Source of the DNA: Mucilaginibacter sp. OK268
GTDB taxonomy: Bacteria; Bacteroidota; Bacteroidia; Sphingobacteriales; Sphingobacteriaceae
Assembly: GCF_900103125.1 (NCBI RefSeq)
Contig: NZ_FNJV01000001.1
Span: forward strand, 62,001 to 126,000
DNA: 64,000 bases
Reading direction: 5' to 3'
Position 1 is the stretch's first letter, and each line of letters opens with the position of its first letter. Below, piece after piece: positions 1 through 9,161 of this stretch. The translations under genes and the position numbers were made by a program. The notes beneath the pieces were generated by a model. That model was not told the origin of the DNA and did no database searches. It saw only the letters and a list, made by a program, of their open reading frames with translations.

Positions 1-1
1 G

Positions 2-187
2 CTGGAATTTCAGGGAGGTGTGATGACCGAAGAAGAGGCTACGGATTTTGAGTCGAACCCTGATGCTGAGCTGATTATACGGCTTCGCTACTGGGATGAC
101 ATGGCCAAAGAGATGAACCAACCCGTAAATAACCTCGATTATTTAAAATCTATAGCGCTAACCCATTTGCAACTGGTAAACAGTTGA
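2..187 (+). CDS. HD-domain protein, C-terminal fragment
   Basis: Frame 2 is open from the window edge to a TGA at 185-187 and encodes the last 61 residues of a protein that starts outside the window. The fragment begins LEFQGGVMTEEEA and continues with an acidic stretch and RLRYWDDMAKE. This pattern (GG-M-EEA, then R-WDD-AK) is typical of the C-terminal end of HD-domain proteins of the PhnZ/predicted phosphohydrolase type. The HD metal-binding residues themselves lie upstream and are not visible, so the family call rests only on this tail. An 11-bp perfect inverted repeat follows at 201-241. The next gene starts at 368 on the same strand. Confidence 0.55.
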   Translation: MEFQGGVMTEEEATDFESNPDAELIIRLRYWDDMAKEMNQPVNNLDYLKSIALTHLQLVNS

Positions 188-200
188 TATTCCCATATTA

Positions 201-241
201 AGTTTTTGTAAGATATATGTAATTACGCTGTTACAAAAACT
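201..241 (+). terminator. Inverted repeat after the HD-domain gene
   Basis: AGTTTTTGTAA (201-211) and TTACAAAAACT (231-241) form a perfect 11-bp stem with a 19-nt loop, just after the stop at 187. It has no clear T-tract after the second arm, so it may be a weak terminator, an RNA 3' end or an operator. Confidence 0.35.
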
Positions 242-329
242 GCCTGCTTAACACAGGGTGAACATAAGATTAAGTATAGCTTAATACTAAGTTGGTTTAC
301 TAATAATAAACAAAGTTTAGTATTGCTGC

Positions 330-371
330 ATGAAAAAATCAATCCTTTCACCTTTAAATTTTAGCAGATGA
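330..371 (+). CDS. Possible 13-codon leader ORF overlapping susC start
   Basis: An ATG at 330 opens a 13-codon frame, MKKSILSPLNFSR, whose TGA (369-371) overlaps the susC ATG (368-370) in the ATGA arrangement used for translational coupling. The peptide is too short to judge by composition. The exact overlap is the only evidence that it is translated. Confidence 0.25.
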   Translation: MKKSILSPLNFSR

Positions 372-3300
372 ACAAGTTTTACCAGAGACTAAAAAACCTT
401 ATCACGGTTTTATTATTTTGTATAACGCCATCTATTTTATTTGGACAAACCAAAATAAGCGGTACAGTTACCGACGAAAACCATTTGCCGCTTCCGGGAG
501 TAAGTGTGAGAATTAAAGATCAAACCAAAGGTACTGTTACCGATGTGGATGGTCATTACTTTCTGACAGCCTCCAATGGGCAAACACTCATTTTTACATT
601 TATTGGCTATACCCCGCAATCTGTAGTAGTGAGCGACAAGGCCATTATCAATGTAAGCATGAACGGTAATAGCCGAACCCTTAATGAGGTTGTTGTAACC
701 GCTCTAGGTGTTAAAAAGGAAACCCGTCGTATTGGTTATGCCCTGCAGGCAGTTAACGGTGCCGATGTAACTACCGCACGTGACCCTAACCCTATTACCG
801 GTTTAACAGGTAAAGTGGCGGGTTTATCGGTAGGTCCATCGGCGGAGTTATTGGGTAACCCTTCGGTATTAATAAGGGGTAACTCGGTAACCCTGTATGT
901 GGTTGACGGTTTCCCGATCAATACAGATACTTATAATATCAGTCCTGATGATATTGAAACCTATACTGTATTGAAAGGCCCTGCTGCAGCCGCGTTATAT
1001 GGTAGCCGCGCACAAAATGGCGCTATCCTGATCACCACTAAAAAAGGTGAAAAGAACAAAAAAGGATTAACAGTTGATATTAACAGCAGTACCGTGATGA
1101 ATACCGGTTTCCTGGCATTCCCACGTACACAAAGCTCATTTGGTCCGGGCGAAAACACTTTTTATACCTTTGTTGATGGTAAAGGTGGCGCACCAGGTGG
1201 TGTGGATAGTGATTATGACGTTTGGGGTCCTTATTTTGCAGGTCAGTTAATACCACAATATGACAGCCCTGTTGTTAACGGCGTACGCCAGGGGACTCCA
1301 TGGGTTGCACGTGGTAAAGATAACCTGAAAAACTTCTTGAAAACAGGATATCAAACCAATAACAATATTTCATTGGGTGCGGTTGGTGATACTTATGTTA
1401 CCCGTTTTTCGGTTTCACAACAGCATCAAACCAGCTATATTCCTGCACAATACCTGGATATAGCCAATGCTAACTTTTACGCATCATTTACACCAACCAG
1501 CCGTTGGAAATTTGAAGCTAACGTTGATTTCAACAGACAGTCAACTGATAATTTCCCTGACGTACAATACGGTCCGAACAGTATTATTTACAATATAGCT
1601 GTATGGACCGGTGCCGACTGGAATATTAACGCACCTGATATCAAAGCTATCTGGCAACCGGGTAAAGAAGGTGTTCAATCGGTATTTGCCGAGTATACCC
1701 GTTACCATAACCCTTATTTGTTAACTGAAAAATGGACAAGGGGACATTATAAAAATGATGTTTATGGGTATGTATCCGGTAACTTTAAGATCAATGATAA
1801 CCTGAATGCTACTTTACGTTCACAGATTGATACCTATAACATCTTACGTACAGAGGATCTGCCTTTCTCTGCTCACCCTTATGGCCGTGAAGGTAACCAG
1901 GGCGATTACCGCGAAGATCGCCGTAACCTGTTTGATAACAACACAGAGTTAATGTTAAACTATAACTACACCATTCAAAAATTCCTGAATTTATCGGGTG
2001 TGGTAGGTTCAAACTTGCGTAGTTTTAATTATAACTCCAGCTGGACATCAACCGATTATTTGAATGTACCTGAGGTTTATTCCTTCAGCAACTCAAAAAA
2101 CGCGATACAGTCAACCAGCTTTAGTTCACAAGAGCGTGTATTGAGTGGTTATTACTCTTTAGATGCTACTTTTGGTAAATATGCTACTTTATCAAGCACC
2201 GGTCGTGTTGATAAATCATCAGCTTTCCAAAACGTAACTACTTATTATTATCCAAGCTTATCGGCAGCCACGGTGATCTCTGATTACATTAAACTGCCTG
2301 AAGTTGTTTCCTTCTTAAAAGCAAGGGCATCATATTCAACAGTTAAGGCTGATGCTTCGAGCCCAACCATCGGTCCTGCTCCTTTTAATGCTATTTCGGT
2401 ATATGGTGGTTCAACAACTACCAGCAACCCTAACGCTAATCCCTTATTCCTGAATCCGCTGGGTTATGGCAGTACTTATAACTCGCCATACAACGGCCCA
2501 AGCTATCAGCTTAATCCGTTTTACTTAACCAGCAAACCATACAACAGCCAGCCGGCAGCTTCAGCCTCCGACTTCCTATACCAGAACGGTATCAAAACAT
2601 CAACCCGTGTTAACTACGAAGAAGGTTTTGATATTAAATTCTTACAAAACCGTTTAGGTCTTTCTGCTACGGCTTTCCAATACATTGATGGTCCGCAGAT
2701 ATTAGCTAACAGCATTTCAACCGCTACCGGTTACACCACTTTATACCTGAATGCTTTAAAAACCAGAAAAACTGGTTATGAAGCTTCCATAGAAGGTACA
2801 CCGATCAAAAACTTAGGCGGCTTTAGCTGGAATGTTCTGGTTAACGTATCAACCTTTAAAGATGTATACGAGCAATTGCCACCGGATAAAACCAGTCCCA
2901 CCGGATATCAGAATACTTACAATCAGTTCTTTAAACAAGGCGACCGTACCGATAAGTTATATGGTACTGCCTTTGCAAGAACTCCACAAGGGCAGATCAT
3001 TAATGACGCTGCCGGTAAACCTTTGGTGTTACCTGTTGCCCAGTACCTGGGTAACGAAAATGCTAAATACCAATGGAGTGTTGCCAACAAATTCCATTAT
3101 AAAAACTTTAACCTGGGTTTCCAGTTTGACGGATCTGTTGGTGGTGTAATTATTGATTACATGCACAATAAAACCATGCGTGGTGGTGCCAATATTGAAA
3201 CAGCTACAGGCGCCCTTGGTGATGCCCGTTATAAAGACTGGCAAAACTTTGGTAAAGCAGGTTACAATGGCAGCTACGTGGGCGAAGGTGTAACCGTATC

Positions 3301-3685
3301 AAACGGAACATCTATCAATTACGATCCAGTAACAGGTAAAATAATAAACTACGCCGCATTGCAATACTCACCTAACAAACAAACCGCTTTGGTACAGGAT
3401 TATGTGAGTAAGTATTACAATGTTGATGAGTCAAACCTCATGAGCAAAACATTCTCCAAACTGCGCGAAGTAACACTGGGTTATGATTTCCCGAAAGCAT
3501 GGCTTGATAAATCGTTCATCAGAAAAGCATCCCTATCGGTATATGGCCGTAACTTATTGTATTTCTATGGTGACAAACGCTTTAAGGATGTGGATTTAGA
3601 TCAATACAACTATGCTACCTCAAGCACTGTTTTACAGTCGCCAACCGTACGTAGCTATGGTGTCAACTTAAATGTATCATTCTAA
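368..3685 (+). CDS. SusC/RagA-family TonB-linked outer membrane transporter
   Basis: The 1105-residue product has the full SusC layout. A signal peptide (about residues 1-26, ending near LFGQ) is followed by a CarboxypepD_reg-like domain (about 30-105, KISGTVTDENHLPLPGVSV). Then come the linker LNEVVVTALGVKKE, a plug domain with the TVLKGPAAAALYGSRA motif, and a 22-strand beta-barrel that ends in an aromatic residue (VSF). SusC proteins import substrates across the outer membrane using TonB energy, under a SusD lid. The susD partner starts 15 bp downstream. Substrate cannot be read from the sequence. The following phosphoesterase genes suggest a phosphorylated or phosphodiester compound rather than a glycan, which is an inference from context. 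Confidence 0.93.
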   Translation: MNKFYQRLKNLITVLLFCITPSILFGQTKISGTVTDENHLPLPGVSVRIKDQTKGTVTDVDGHYFLTASNGQTLIFTFIGYTPQSVVVSDKAIINVSMNGNSRTLNEVVVTALGVKKETRRIGYALQAVNGADVTTARDPNPITGLTGKVAGLSVGPSAELLGNPSVLIRGNSVTLYVVDGFPINTDTYNISPDDIETYTVLKGPAAAALYGSRAQNGAILITTKKGEKNKKGLTVDINSSTVMNTGFLAFPRTQSSFGPGENTFYTFVDGKGGAPGGVDSDYDVWGPYFAGQLIPQYDSPVVNGVRQGTPWVARGKDNLKNFLKTGYQTNNNISLGAVGDTYVTRFSVSQQHQTSYIPAQYLDIANANFYASFTPTSRWKFEANVDFNRQSTDNFPDVQYGPNSIIYNIAVWTGADWNINAPDIKAIWQPGKEGVQSVFAEYTRYHNPYLLTEKWTRGHYKNDVYGYVSGNFKINDNLNATLRSQIDTYNILRTEDLPFSAHPYGREGNQGDYREDRRNLFDNNTELMLNYNYTIQKFLNLSGVVGSNLRSFNYNSSWTSTDYLNVPEVYSFSNSKNAIQSTSFSSQERVLSGYYSLDATFGKYATLSSTGRVDKSSAFQNVTTYYYPSLSAATVISDYIKLPEVVSFLKARASYSTVKADASSPTIGPAPFNAISVYGGSTTTSNPNANPLFLNPLGYGSTYNSPYNGPSYQLNPFYLTSKPYNSQPAASASDFLYQNGIKTSTRVNYEEGFDIKFLQNRLGLSATAFQYIDGPQILANSISTATGYTTLYLNALKTRKTGYEASIEGTPIKNLGGFSWNVLVNVSTFKDVYEQLPPDKTSPTGYQNTYNQFFKQGDRTDKLYGTAFARTPQGQIINDAAGKPLVLPVAQYLGNENAKYQWSVANKFHYKNFNLGFQFDGSVGGVIIDYMHNKTMRGGANIETATGALGDARYKDWQNFGKAGYNGSYVGEGVTVSNGTSINYDPVTGKIINYAALQYSPNKQTALVQDYVSKYYNVDESNLMSKTFSKLREVTLGYDFPKAWLDKSFIRKASLSVYGRNLLYFYGDKRFKDVDLDQYNYATSSTVLQSPTVRSYGVNLNVSF

Positions 3686-3700
3686 TTTAAAAATTGAATA

Positions 3701-5308
3701 ATGATGAAAAAGATATTTATCAATTACTTACTGCCGGTATTTATGGTATTGGCGGTAACGGGCTGTAAAAAGAGCTTTGAAGATCTGACCAAGAATAACA
3801 ACGTGCCCAGCACCGTGCCTGCATCGCTGTTATTTAACGGTATATTAAATAAAATGGCCGATCTGCCGCAAAGCAGTAACGAGATATATTGCCAGTATTA
3901 CATCTATAACTACGATTATTATGGCAATAACCGGTATGATGGCTTTGCCAGCGGCGGTGATAACTACTATAATTCCTTAAAAAACGTGTTAGTTATGGAG
4001 AAACAAGCTGCCGCTTCTGGTGGTGCCGCGGTTAACCCATATGAAGCATTAGGGAAGTTTTTCAGGGCCTATTTCTTTAGCAAAATGAGTTTGGAAGAAG
4101 GCGATATCCCAATGACCGACGCGTTAAAAGGGCTGGATAACCTTACGCCAACTTATGACACTCAAAAAGCTGTAATGACTCAGGCACTGGCCTGGTTAGA
4201 GAGTGCTAACACCGATTTGGCCCAGTTGATCAAAGATCCAACAGTAGGTGGCACAGGTGTTGGTGCAACGCTTTCAAATGATATTTATTTGGGTAACGAT
4301 TTGACTAAATGGCAAAAAACGGTTAACACTTTTAGGATAAGGTTGCTGCTTGCTTTAAGCAAAAAAACTGTGGATATTGATGTTAAAACTCAGTTTGCTA
4401 ATATCATTGCTAATCCAACGCAGTATCCTTTAATGACCAGCAATGATGATAACCTGCAATACAAATTTGTAGCGCCAAGCAACTACTATCCTCAAAATCC
4501 AGATAATTTTGGACAAAACGGGTCAAGACAAAATATGTCTGCAACTTATGTTGGCTTACTTACCCAATTTAACGACCCGAGGGTATTTGTAACTGCCGAG
4601 CCTTCGCGCTATAGTGTAGATACCCTGAAAAAAAGCCCGACTGATTTTGCCGCATTTATTGGCGCCGATCCGGGTCTTGACCTTGGTGTGATGTATAATA
4701 ACGCTACATTGCAGCGTTACTCATTTATAAACCGTAAGCACTTTTATTCAACTTATACCGGCGAACCGAGTATACAGATAGGTTACCCGGAACTGATGTT
4801 TAATATTGCCGAAGGTATTAACCTGGGTTGGGCATCGGGCAATGCCGAAACGTATTATGTTAACGGTATACAGGCGTCATTCCAGTATTATGCCATTCCA
4901 ACAGGTACAGGTATATTTACCGCTTATTTTTATCGTCCGGGTGCTACAAAGGGCCCTGCAGATCAGTCGAGTTATGATACTTACCCCATTACGGTAAACT
5001 GGACTAATTATTACGCTCAAGCCGCGGTTAAATACGCAGGCGGAGCAACAGGTCTTAAACAAATATTGCAGCAAAAATATCTGGCCTTGTTCCGCCACTC
5101 AGGTTTGGAATCATATTTTACTTATCGTCGTACTGGGGTGCCTACTTTTACCACCGGCCCGGGTACTGGTAATGGTACGCGTATACCACTGCGTTTTGAA
5201 TATCCAACTTCAGAAAGAACCGTTAATGCAGTAAATTATAATAAAGCATTAAGCAGCCAATATGGCGGCAGCGATGATATTAACGCTACAATGTGGATAC
5301 TGAAATAA
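3701..5308 (+). CDS. SusD/RagB-like outer membrane lipoprotein
   Basis: This 535-residue lipoprotein has a lipobox AVTGC, with the acylated cysteine at residue 22, followed by KKSFEDLTKNNN. That start and the length match the SusD-like_2 type (SusD/RagB superfamily, TPR-like helical fold). It would be the surface-exposed ligand-binding lid of the SusC channel encoded 15 bp upstream. Regions such as YLGNDLTKWQKTVNTFRIRLLLALSKK match the conserved helix that precedes the SusC-facing surface. Two adjacent ATG codons open the frame, and either could start translation. A terminator-like hairpin follows at 5335-5368. Confidence 0.9.
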   Translation: MMKKIFINYLLPVFMVLAVTGCKKSFEDLTKNNNVPSTVPASLLFNGILNKMADLPQSSNEIYCQYYIYNYDYYGNNRYDGFASGGDNYYNSLKNVLVMEKQAAASGGAAVNPYEALGKFFRAYFFSKMSLEEGDIPMTDALKGLDNLTPTYDTQKAVMTQALAWLESANTDLAQLIKDPTVGGTGVGATLSNDIYLGNDLTKWQKTVNTFRIRLLLALSKKTVDIDVKTQFANIIANPTQYPLMTSNDDNLQYKFVAPSNYYPQNPDNFGQNGSRQNMSATYVGLLTQFNDPRVFVTAEPSRYSVDTLKKSPTDFAAFIGADPGLDLGVMYNNATLQRYSFINRKHFYSTYTGEPSIQIGYPELMFNIAEGINLGWASGNAETYYVNGIQASFQYYAIPTGTGIFTAYFYRPGATKGPADQSSYDTYPITVNWTNYYAQAAVKYAGGATGLKQILQQKYLALFRHSGLESYFTYRRTGVPTFTTGPGTGNGTRIPLRFEYPTSERTVNAVNYNKALSSQYGGSDDINATMWILK

Positions 5309-5334
5309 CAATTCGTTGTATTTTTATATTGATA

Positions 5335-5368
5335 AGGACCCTCTTTAATTAGGGGGTCTTTATTATTT
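5335..5368 (+). terminator. Rho-independent terminator after susD
   Basis: GACCCTCT pairs with AGGGGGTC (eight pairs, one G-T) around a short TTAA-type loop. A T/A-rich run (TTTATTATTTTA) follows. It lies 25 bp after the susD stop, so it probably limits readthrough into the downstream phosphoesterase gene. Confidence 0.7.
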
Positions 5369-5385
5369 TAAATAAATAGAAACTT

Positions 5386-8124
5386 ATGCATAATAAAATC
5401 CTTGTATCTCTTGCTTTTTGTTTAAGTACCTGCATGGTTTCATTTGCGCAAAAGCAAATCAGTATTTTGCAGGTTCCCGCTGCCAACCAGTTCTGTAAAA
5501 TTAACCAGGGCGGTATTTCTGTTTTACCAAGTGGCAGGTTTATAACGCCTGCAGGCAATGCTATACGGATTACACATGACCCTTTTGGTTTATCTATATC
5601 ACCCGATGGTAAAAAGGCGGTAACATTACATAATGGGGTTATTGAAATTATCGATCTTCCTTCAATGAGCGCTCTAAGAGTGCCCAGTTACGACAAGAAA
5701 ATAAAATCACCTTTATCAAAGGGTTCATTCCTGGGTGTGGCTTTCTCGCCAGATTCTAAAACTTTGTATCTGAGTGGGGGTGATGACGGAGCGGTTATTA
5801 TTTACGATGCTGAAAAATTTGAACGGATAGATTCTTTGTCTTTAAATGGTAAAGTTGGCGATATGGACTACGAGGATAGTTTTACTTCGGATCTACAGCT
5901 TAACACGGCAAACAATGAATTATTGGTGCTTGACCGCGGAAATTTTCGCTTGGTTAGATTAGATCTGAACACAAAAAAAATAACCTCCTCAATTAATGTT
6001 GGGCGTCAGCCCTTCGGTCTGGCTTTAAGTCCGGATAAAAAAACAGCTTTTGTGGCCAATGTGGGGATGTATTCGTATCCATTAATTACAGGAGCCACCC
6101 CTCAAAATGCCGATTCCATTCGGATATCTCAACATCCTTATGGCGATAATACCAAAGAATCGCGCGAAGGAACAGTAATTGAGGGGCGAAAGATACCAGG
6201 TGTTGGTGATCCATTGGCACCTGAGGCCATGAGTGTATTCACAATTGATTTGACCACCAACAAAGTGATCGATAAGTTTAAAACCGGTCACCAAATAGGG
6301 CAGATGCTGGAGGATGCAGAGGTCACAGGCGGCGCAAGCCCTAACTCTATTACCGTGGGCGGCAGTTATGCCTATGTAACAAATGCTACCAATGATAATA
6401 TTACCATTATTGATTACAAGAACCATAAACTGTTAGGGGATATTCCTATTAAAGTTGACAGTCGAATTGATAAATACCGGGGACTGCTGCCATTTGGTAT
6501 TTGTTTGAGTAAGGATGAGCAAACCTTATATGTTGCCTTATTGGGTTTTAATGCCGTTGCTGTAATTGATGTGCCAACCAAAACCACAAAAGGGTTAATC
6601 CCAACTGGTTGGGGAACTTCGCGGGTAAAATTGTCGGCAGATGAAAAGGAAATGTATATTACTTCATGCCGGGGTTACGGTGCAGGCCCAAATGGCGGCT
6701 ATGGTTTTGTTTCGCCACCCCAGGGTACTTATATCGGCGATATTCAGTTAGGTACATTTCAAAAAGTTCCTTTACCCGGCCCGACCCAGCTGGCAACTTA
6801 TACCAGGCAGGTTATTGATAATACATTTATCAGTAAAAATATCCCGGTTACCACTAAAAATCCATTACCGGTATTGCCGGGCTCATCGCCTACACCTATT
6901 AAATATATTGTTTACATTACTAAGGAGAATCGCACTTATGATGAAGTGCTGGGGCAGTTAAAAAATGCAAAGGGGGATAGTACGCTTTCGCGTTTTGGTG
7001 TAAACTGTGAATATACTTTGCCCGATGCTTTACGGGTAAAATTTCCGGGATTAAAAGTATCACCTAATCACATTAAAGCTGCACAACAATTTGCTTTTTC
7101 AGATAATTATTATTGCGATAGTGATGCCTCCATACATGGTCACCATTGGATGATGGGGGTTATCCCCAACGAGTGGGTAGAGGCAAATTCTAATGTAAGC
7201 AAAACGGCAAAATTATTTTCAAAAGCCCCGGGGCGCCGCTTTCCTGGTTCAACAGGTAGTATGGATCCCGAGGACTTTGCCGAAACAGGTGGCCTTTGGG
7301 AAGCATTGGAGAGAAAGCATGTGGGATTTTATAACTTTGGTGAAGCCAATGAAACAGCCCATGTGCGCGAAGAGTGGCAGGATACCACCACGGGGGCTGC
7401 CCATCTGGTAATGGTTCCTATGCAAAAAGCGTTGTTTACCAGAACAAGTCATAACTATGCCGGCTTTAATACCAACATTCCCGACCAGTTTAGGATGGAG
7501 CAGTTTGAGGGCGAGTTTATTAAAATGTGGATCAAGGGAAAAAAGAAGATGCCATCGCTCATAACGATGCAGGTACCAAATGATCATGGGGCCGATATAA
7601 GGCCTGATGACGGATATCCTTACAGGCAATCGTACATGGCGGATAATGACCTTGCAGTTGGTCGCATTCTGCACTTTTTATCTCGTACCAAATACTGGAA
7701 AAATATGCTGGTAATTATTACTGAAGATGACCCCCAGGGCGGTGTTGACCATATTGATGCTCACCGTTCTATATTAATGCTGGCCGGACCTTATGTTAAA
7801 AAGGGGTATGTAAGTCATACTCATGCCAACTTTGGATCGATATTAAAAACTATTTACAATATACTGGATGTGCCGTATGTAAACCAATACGATGTTACGG
7901 CTACATTATTACAAGATTTTTTTACAGACAAGCCCGATTTTAGCCCGTATACCTTTGTAAAGAGCGATACCCGGGTGTTTGATCCGCAAAAGGCCATGAG
8001 CAGGTATAACAAAACGATAGATTGGCGTAAAATTGAAAAAGGCCCCGAAATGGACGATGAGGATCGCGAAAGGGAAGATCATTACAAACAAAAAAGACCG
8101 GCAAAAGTAGCTGATAAAAACTAA
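5386..8124 (+). CDS. Secreted beta-propeller / phosphoesterase fusion protein
   Basis: The 912-residue product has a signal peptide (about 1-21, ending VSFAQ). Residues about 40-480 are a YncE/NHL-like beta-propeller with repeated blades (SPDGKKAVTLHNGVIEIID, SPDSKTLYLSGGDDG, SPDKKTAFVANVG). Residues about 505-860 are a PF04185-type phosphoesterase of the alkaline-phosphatase superfamily. Its motifs include TKENRTYDEVLG near 512, SDNYYCDSDASIHGHH near 573, EDDPQGGVDHIDAHRS near 780 and SHTHANFGS near 812. These Asp/His-rich sites would bind two metals and cleave phosphomono- or diesters in the periplasm. The C-terminus is highly charged. Such propeller-phosphoesterase proteins are common in Bacteroidetes, but the substrate is not known from sequence. 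The gene lies between susD and a GDPD gene on the same strand. Confidence 0.85.
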   Translation: MHNKILVSLAFCLSTCMVSFAQKQISILQVPAANQFCKINQGGISVLPSGRFITPAGNAIRITHDPFGLSISPDGKKAVTLHNGVIEIIDLPSMSALRVPSYDKKIKSPLSKGSFLGVAFSPDSKTLYLSGGDDGAVIIYDAEKFERIDSLSLNGKVGDMDYEDSFTSDLQLNTANNELLVLDRGNFRLVRLDLNTKKITSSINVGRQPFGLALSPDKKTAFVANVGMYSYPLITGATPQNADSIRISQHPYGDNTKESREGTVIEGRKIPGVGDPLAPEAMSVFTIDLTTNKVIDKFKTGHQIGQMLEDAEVTGGASPNSITVGGSYAYVTNATNDNITIIDYKNHKLLGDIPIKVDSRIDKYRGLLPFGICLSKDEQTLYVALLGFNAVAVIDVPTKTTKGLIPTGWGTSRVKLSADEKEMYITSCRGYGAGPNGGYGFVSPPQGTYIGDIQLGTFQKVPLPGPTQLATYTRQVIDNTFISKNIPVTTKNPLPVLPGSSPTPIKYIVYITKENRTYDEVLGQLKNAKGDSTLSRFGVNCEYTLPDALRVKFPGLKVSPNHIKAAQQFAFSDNYYCDSDASIHGHHWMMGVIPNEWVEANSNVSKTAKLFSKAPGRRFPGSTGSMDPEDFAETGGLWEALERKHVGFYNFGEANETAHVREEWQDTTTGAAHLVMVPMQKALFTRTSHNYAGFNTNIPDQFRMEQFEGEFIKMWIKGKKKMPSLITMQVPNDHGADIRPDDGYPYRQSYMADNDLAVGRILHFLSRTKYWKNMLVIITEDDPQGGVDHIDAHRSILMLAGPYVKKGYVSHTHANFGSILKTIYNILDVPYVNQYDVTATLLQDFFTDKPDFSPYTFVKSDTRVFDPQKAMSRYNKTIDWRKIEKGPEMDDEDREREDHYKQKRPAKVADKN

Positions 8125-8160
8125 GCAGGCTACTCATTAATAAGTATGTAATCTATCAGA

Positions 8161-8979
8161 ATGAAATTACTTTTAATAACATCAATATTCTTTTTATTAG
8201 CAGCAAGTGATAACTGGCAACCAAATCAGGCACCGGCATCAAAACACAAATTCATAATTGCCGCACACCGTGGCGATCATGTGATCTATCCGGAAAATAC
8301 ATTGGCCGCATACAAGGAAGCCATCAAAAACGAGGCGGATTATGTAGAGATCGATCTGAGGACAACCAAAGACGGCGAACTGGTAAGCATGCACGATGGC
8401 AGTGTAAACCGGATGACCAATGGCCAGGGACAGGTTAAAGATTTGACCCTGGCTGAGCTTGAATCACTGACAGTGAAAAATAAGGATACTACATCAACGG
8501 CGGTTTTCCGTATCCCAACATTTAAGCAGATCTTGCAATTGTGCAAAAATAAGATCAATATCTATCTTGATTTTAAAGCTGCCGACCCGGCCATTGCCTA
8601 TCAAATGATCAAACAATATGGTATGGAGAAACAGGTGTTGGTTTACATCAACAGCGCTCCGCAGTTTAGCGGTTGGCGTAAAGCTGCCCCCAAAATGCCC
8701 CTGATGCTGAGTTTGCCCGATAGCGTTAAAACAGTTGCAGGGATGGGAGATTTTATCACTAAATATCAGCCTGATATATTGGATGGCAGCTATAAACAGT
8801 ATAGCTCAGAGATGGTAAAACTGGCCGAGGAGAAACACATCCCCGTTTGGCCCGATATTCAAAGTGCCGGCGAAGGTGCTGCAGATTGGGATAAGGCGCT
8901 GGCCATTGGGTTATCTGGCCTGCAAACCGATCACCCTGCCGCACTGGTGAAATATTTAAAGAGTAAAGGCTTGAGGTAA
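8161..8979 (+). CDS. Glycerophosphodiester phosphodiesterase family protein
   Basis: This 272-residue secreted protein has a short N-terminal hydrophobic signal (residues 1-15) and a complete GDPD TIM barrel. AAHRGDHVIYPENT contains H36, R37 and E45. EIDLRTTKDG supplies metal ligands E63 and D65, and MHDG supplies H78. GDPDs hydrolyse deacylated phospholipids to sn-glycerol-3-phosphate and an alcohol. The gene starts 36 bp after the phosphoesterase fusion gene and is probably cotranscribed with it. A long inverted repeat followed by seven T residues (8989-9079) lies just after the stop and can terminate the transcript. Confidence 0.9.
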   Translation: MKLLLITSIFFLLAASDNWQPNQAPASKHKFIIAAHRGDHVIYPENTLAAYKEAIKNEADYVEIDLRTTKDGELVSMHDGSVNRMTNGQGQVKDLTLAELESLTVKNKDTTSTAVFRIPTFKQILQLCKNKINIYLDFKAADPAIAYQMIKQYGMEKQVLVYINSAPQFSGWRKAAPKMPLMLSLPDSVKTVAGMGDFITKYQPDILDGSYKQYSSEMVKLAEEKHIPVWPDIQSAGEGAADWDKALAIGLSGLQTDHPAALVKYLKSKGLR

Positions 8980-8988
8980 TTTAAAACA

Positions 8989-9079
8989 CGTCATTGCGAG
9001 GTACGAAGCAATCCCCGACTTACAGAGGGGCTCTGTACAGCATAGAGATTGCTTCGTGCCTCGCAATGACGCTTTTTTT
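8989..9079 (+). repeat. Palindromic dispersed repeat (CGTCATTGCGAGG family), also terminator-like
   Basis: Arms at 8989-9013 and 9047-9071 are nearly perfect inverted copies, starting CGTCATTGCGAGG and ending CCTCGCAATGACG. The loop is about 33 nt and a T-run (CTTTTTTT) follows. An inverted half copy, including the loop-proximal part, occurs at 63511-63548. It is a dispersed intergenic element that can also terminate the GDPD transcript. Confidence 0.75.
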
Positions 9080-9161
9080 GTTGGCATATTTATTTCTATT
9101 CACACTCCAATCCTTAATTCTAACTTAACACCTGTACCGTATTTTTACTAAAAAAATAAAC

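Noticed and set aside
6082..6426. 114-codon minus-strand frame inside the phosphoesterase gene
   Set aside because: It lies opposite a conserved beta-propeller and shows no family features. A shadow frame.
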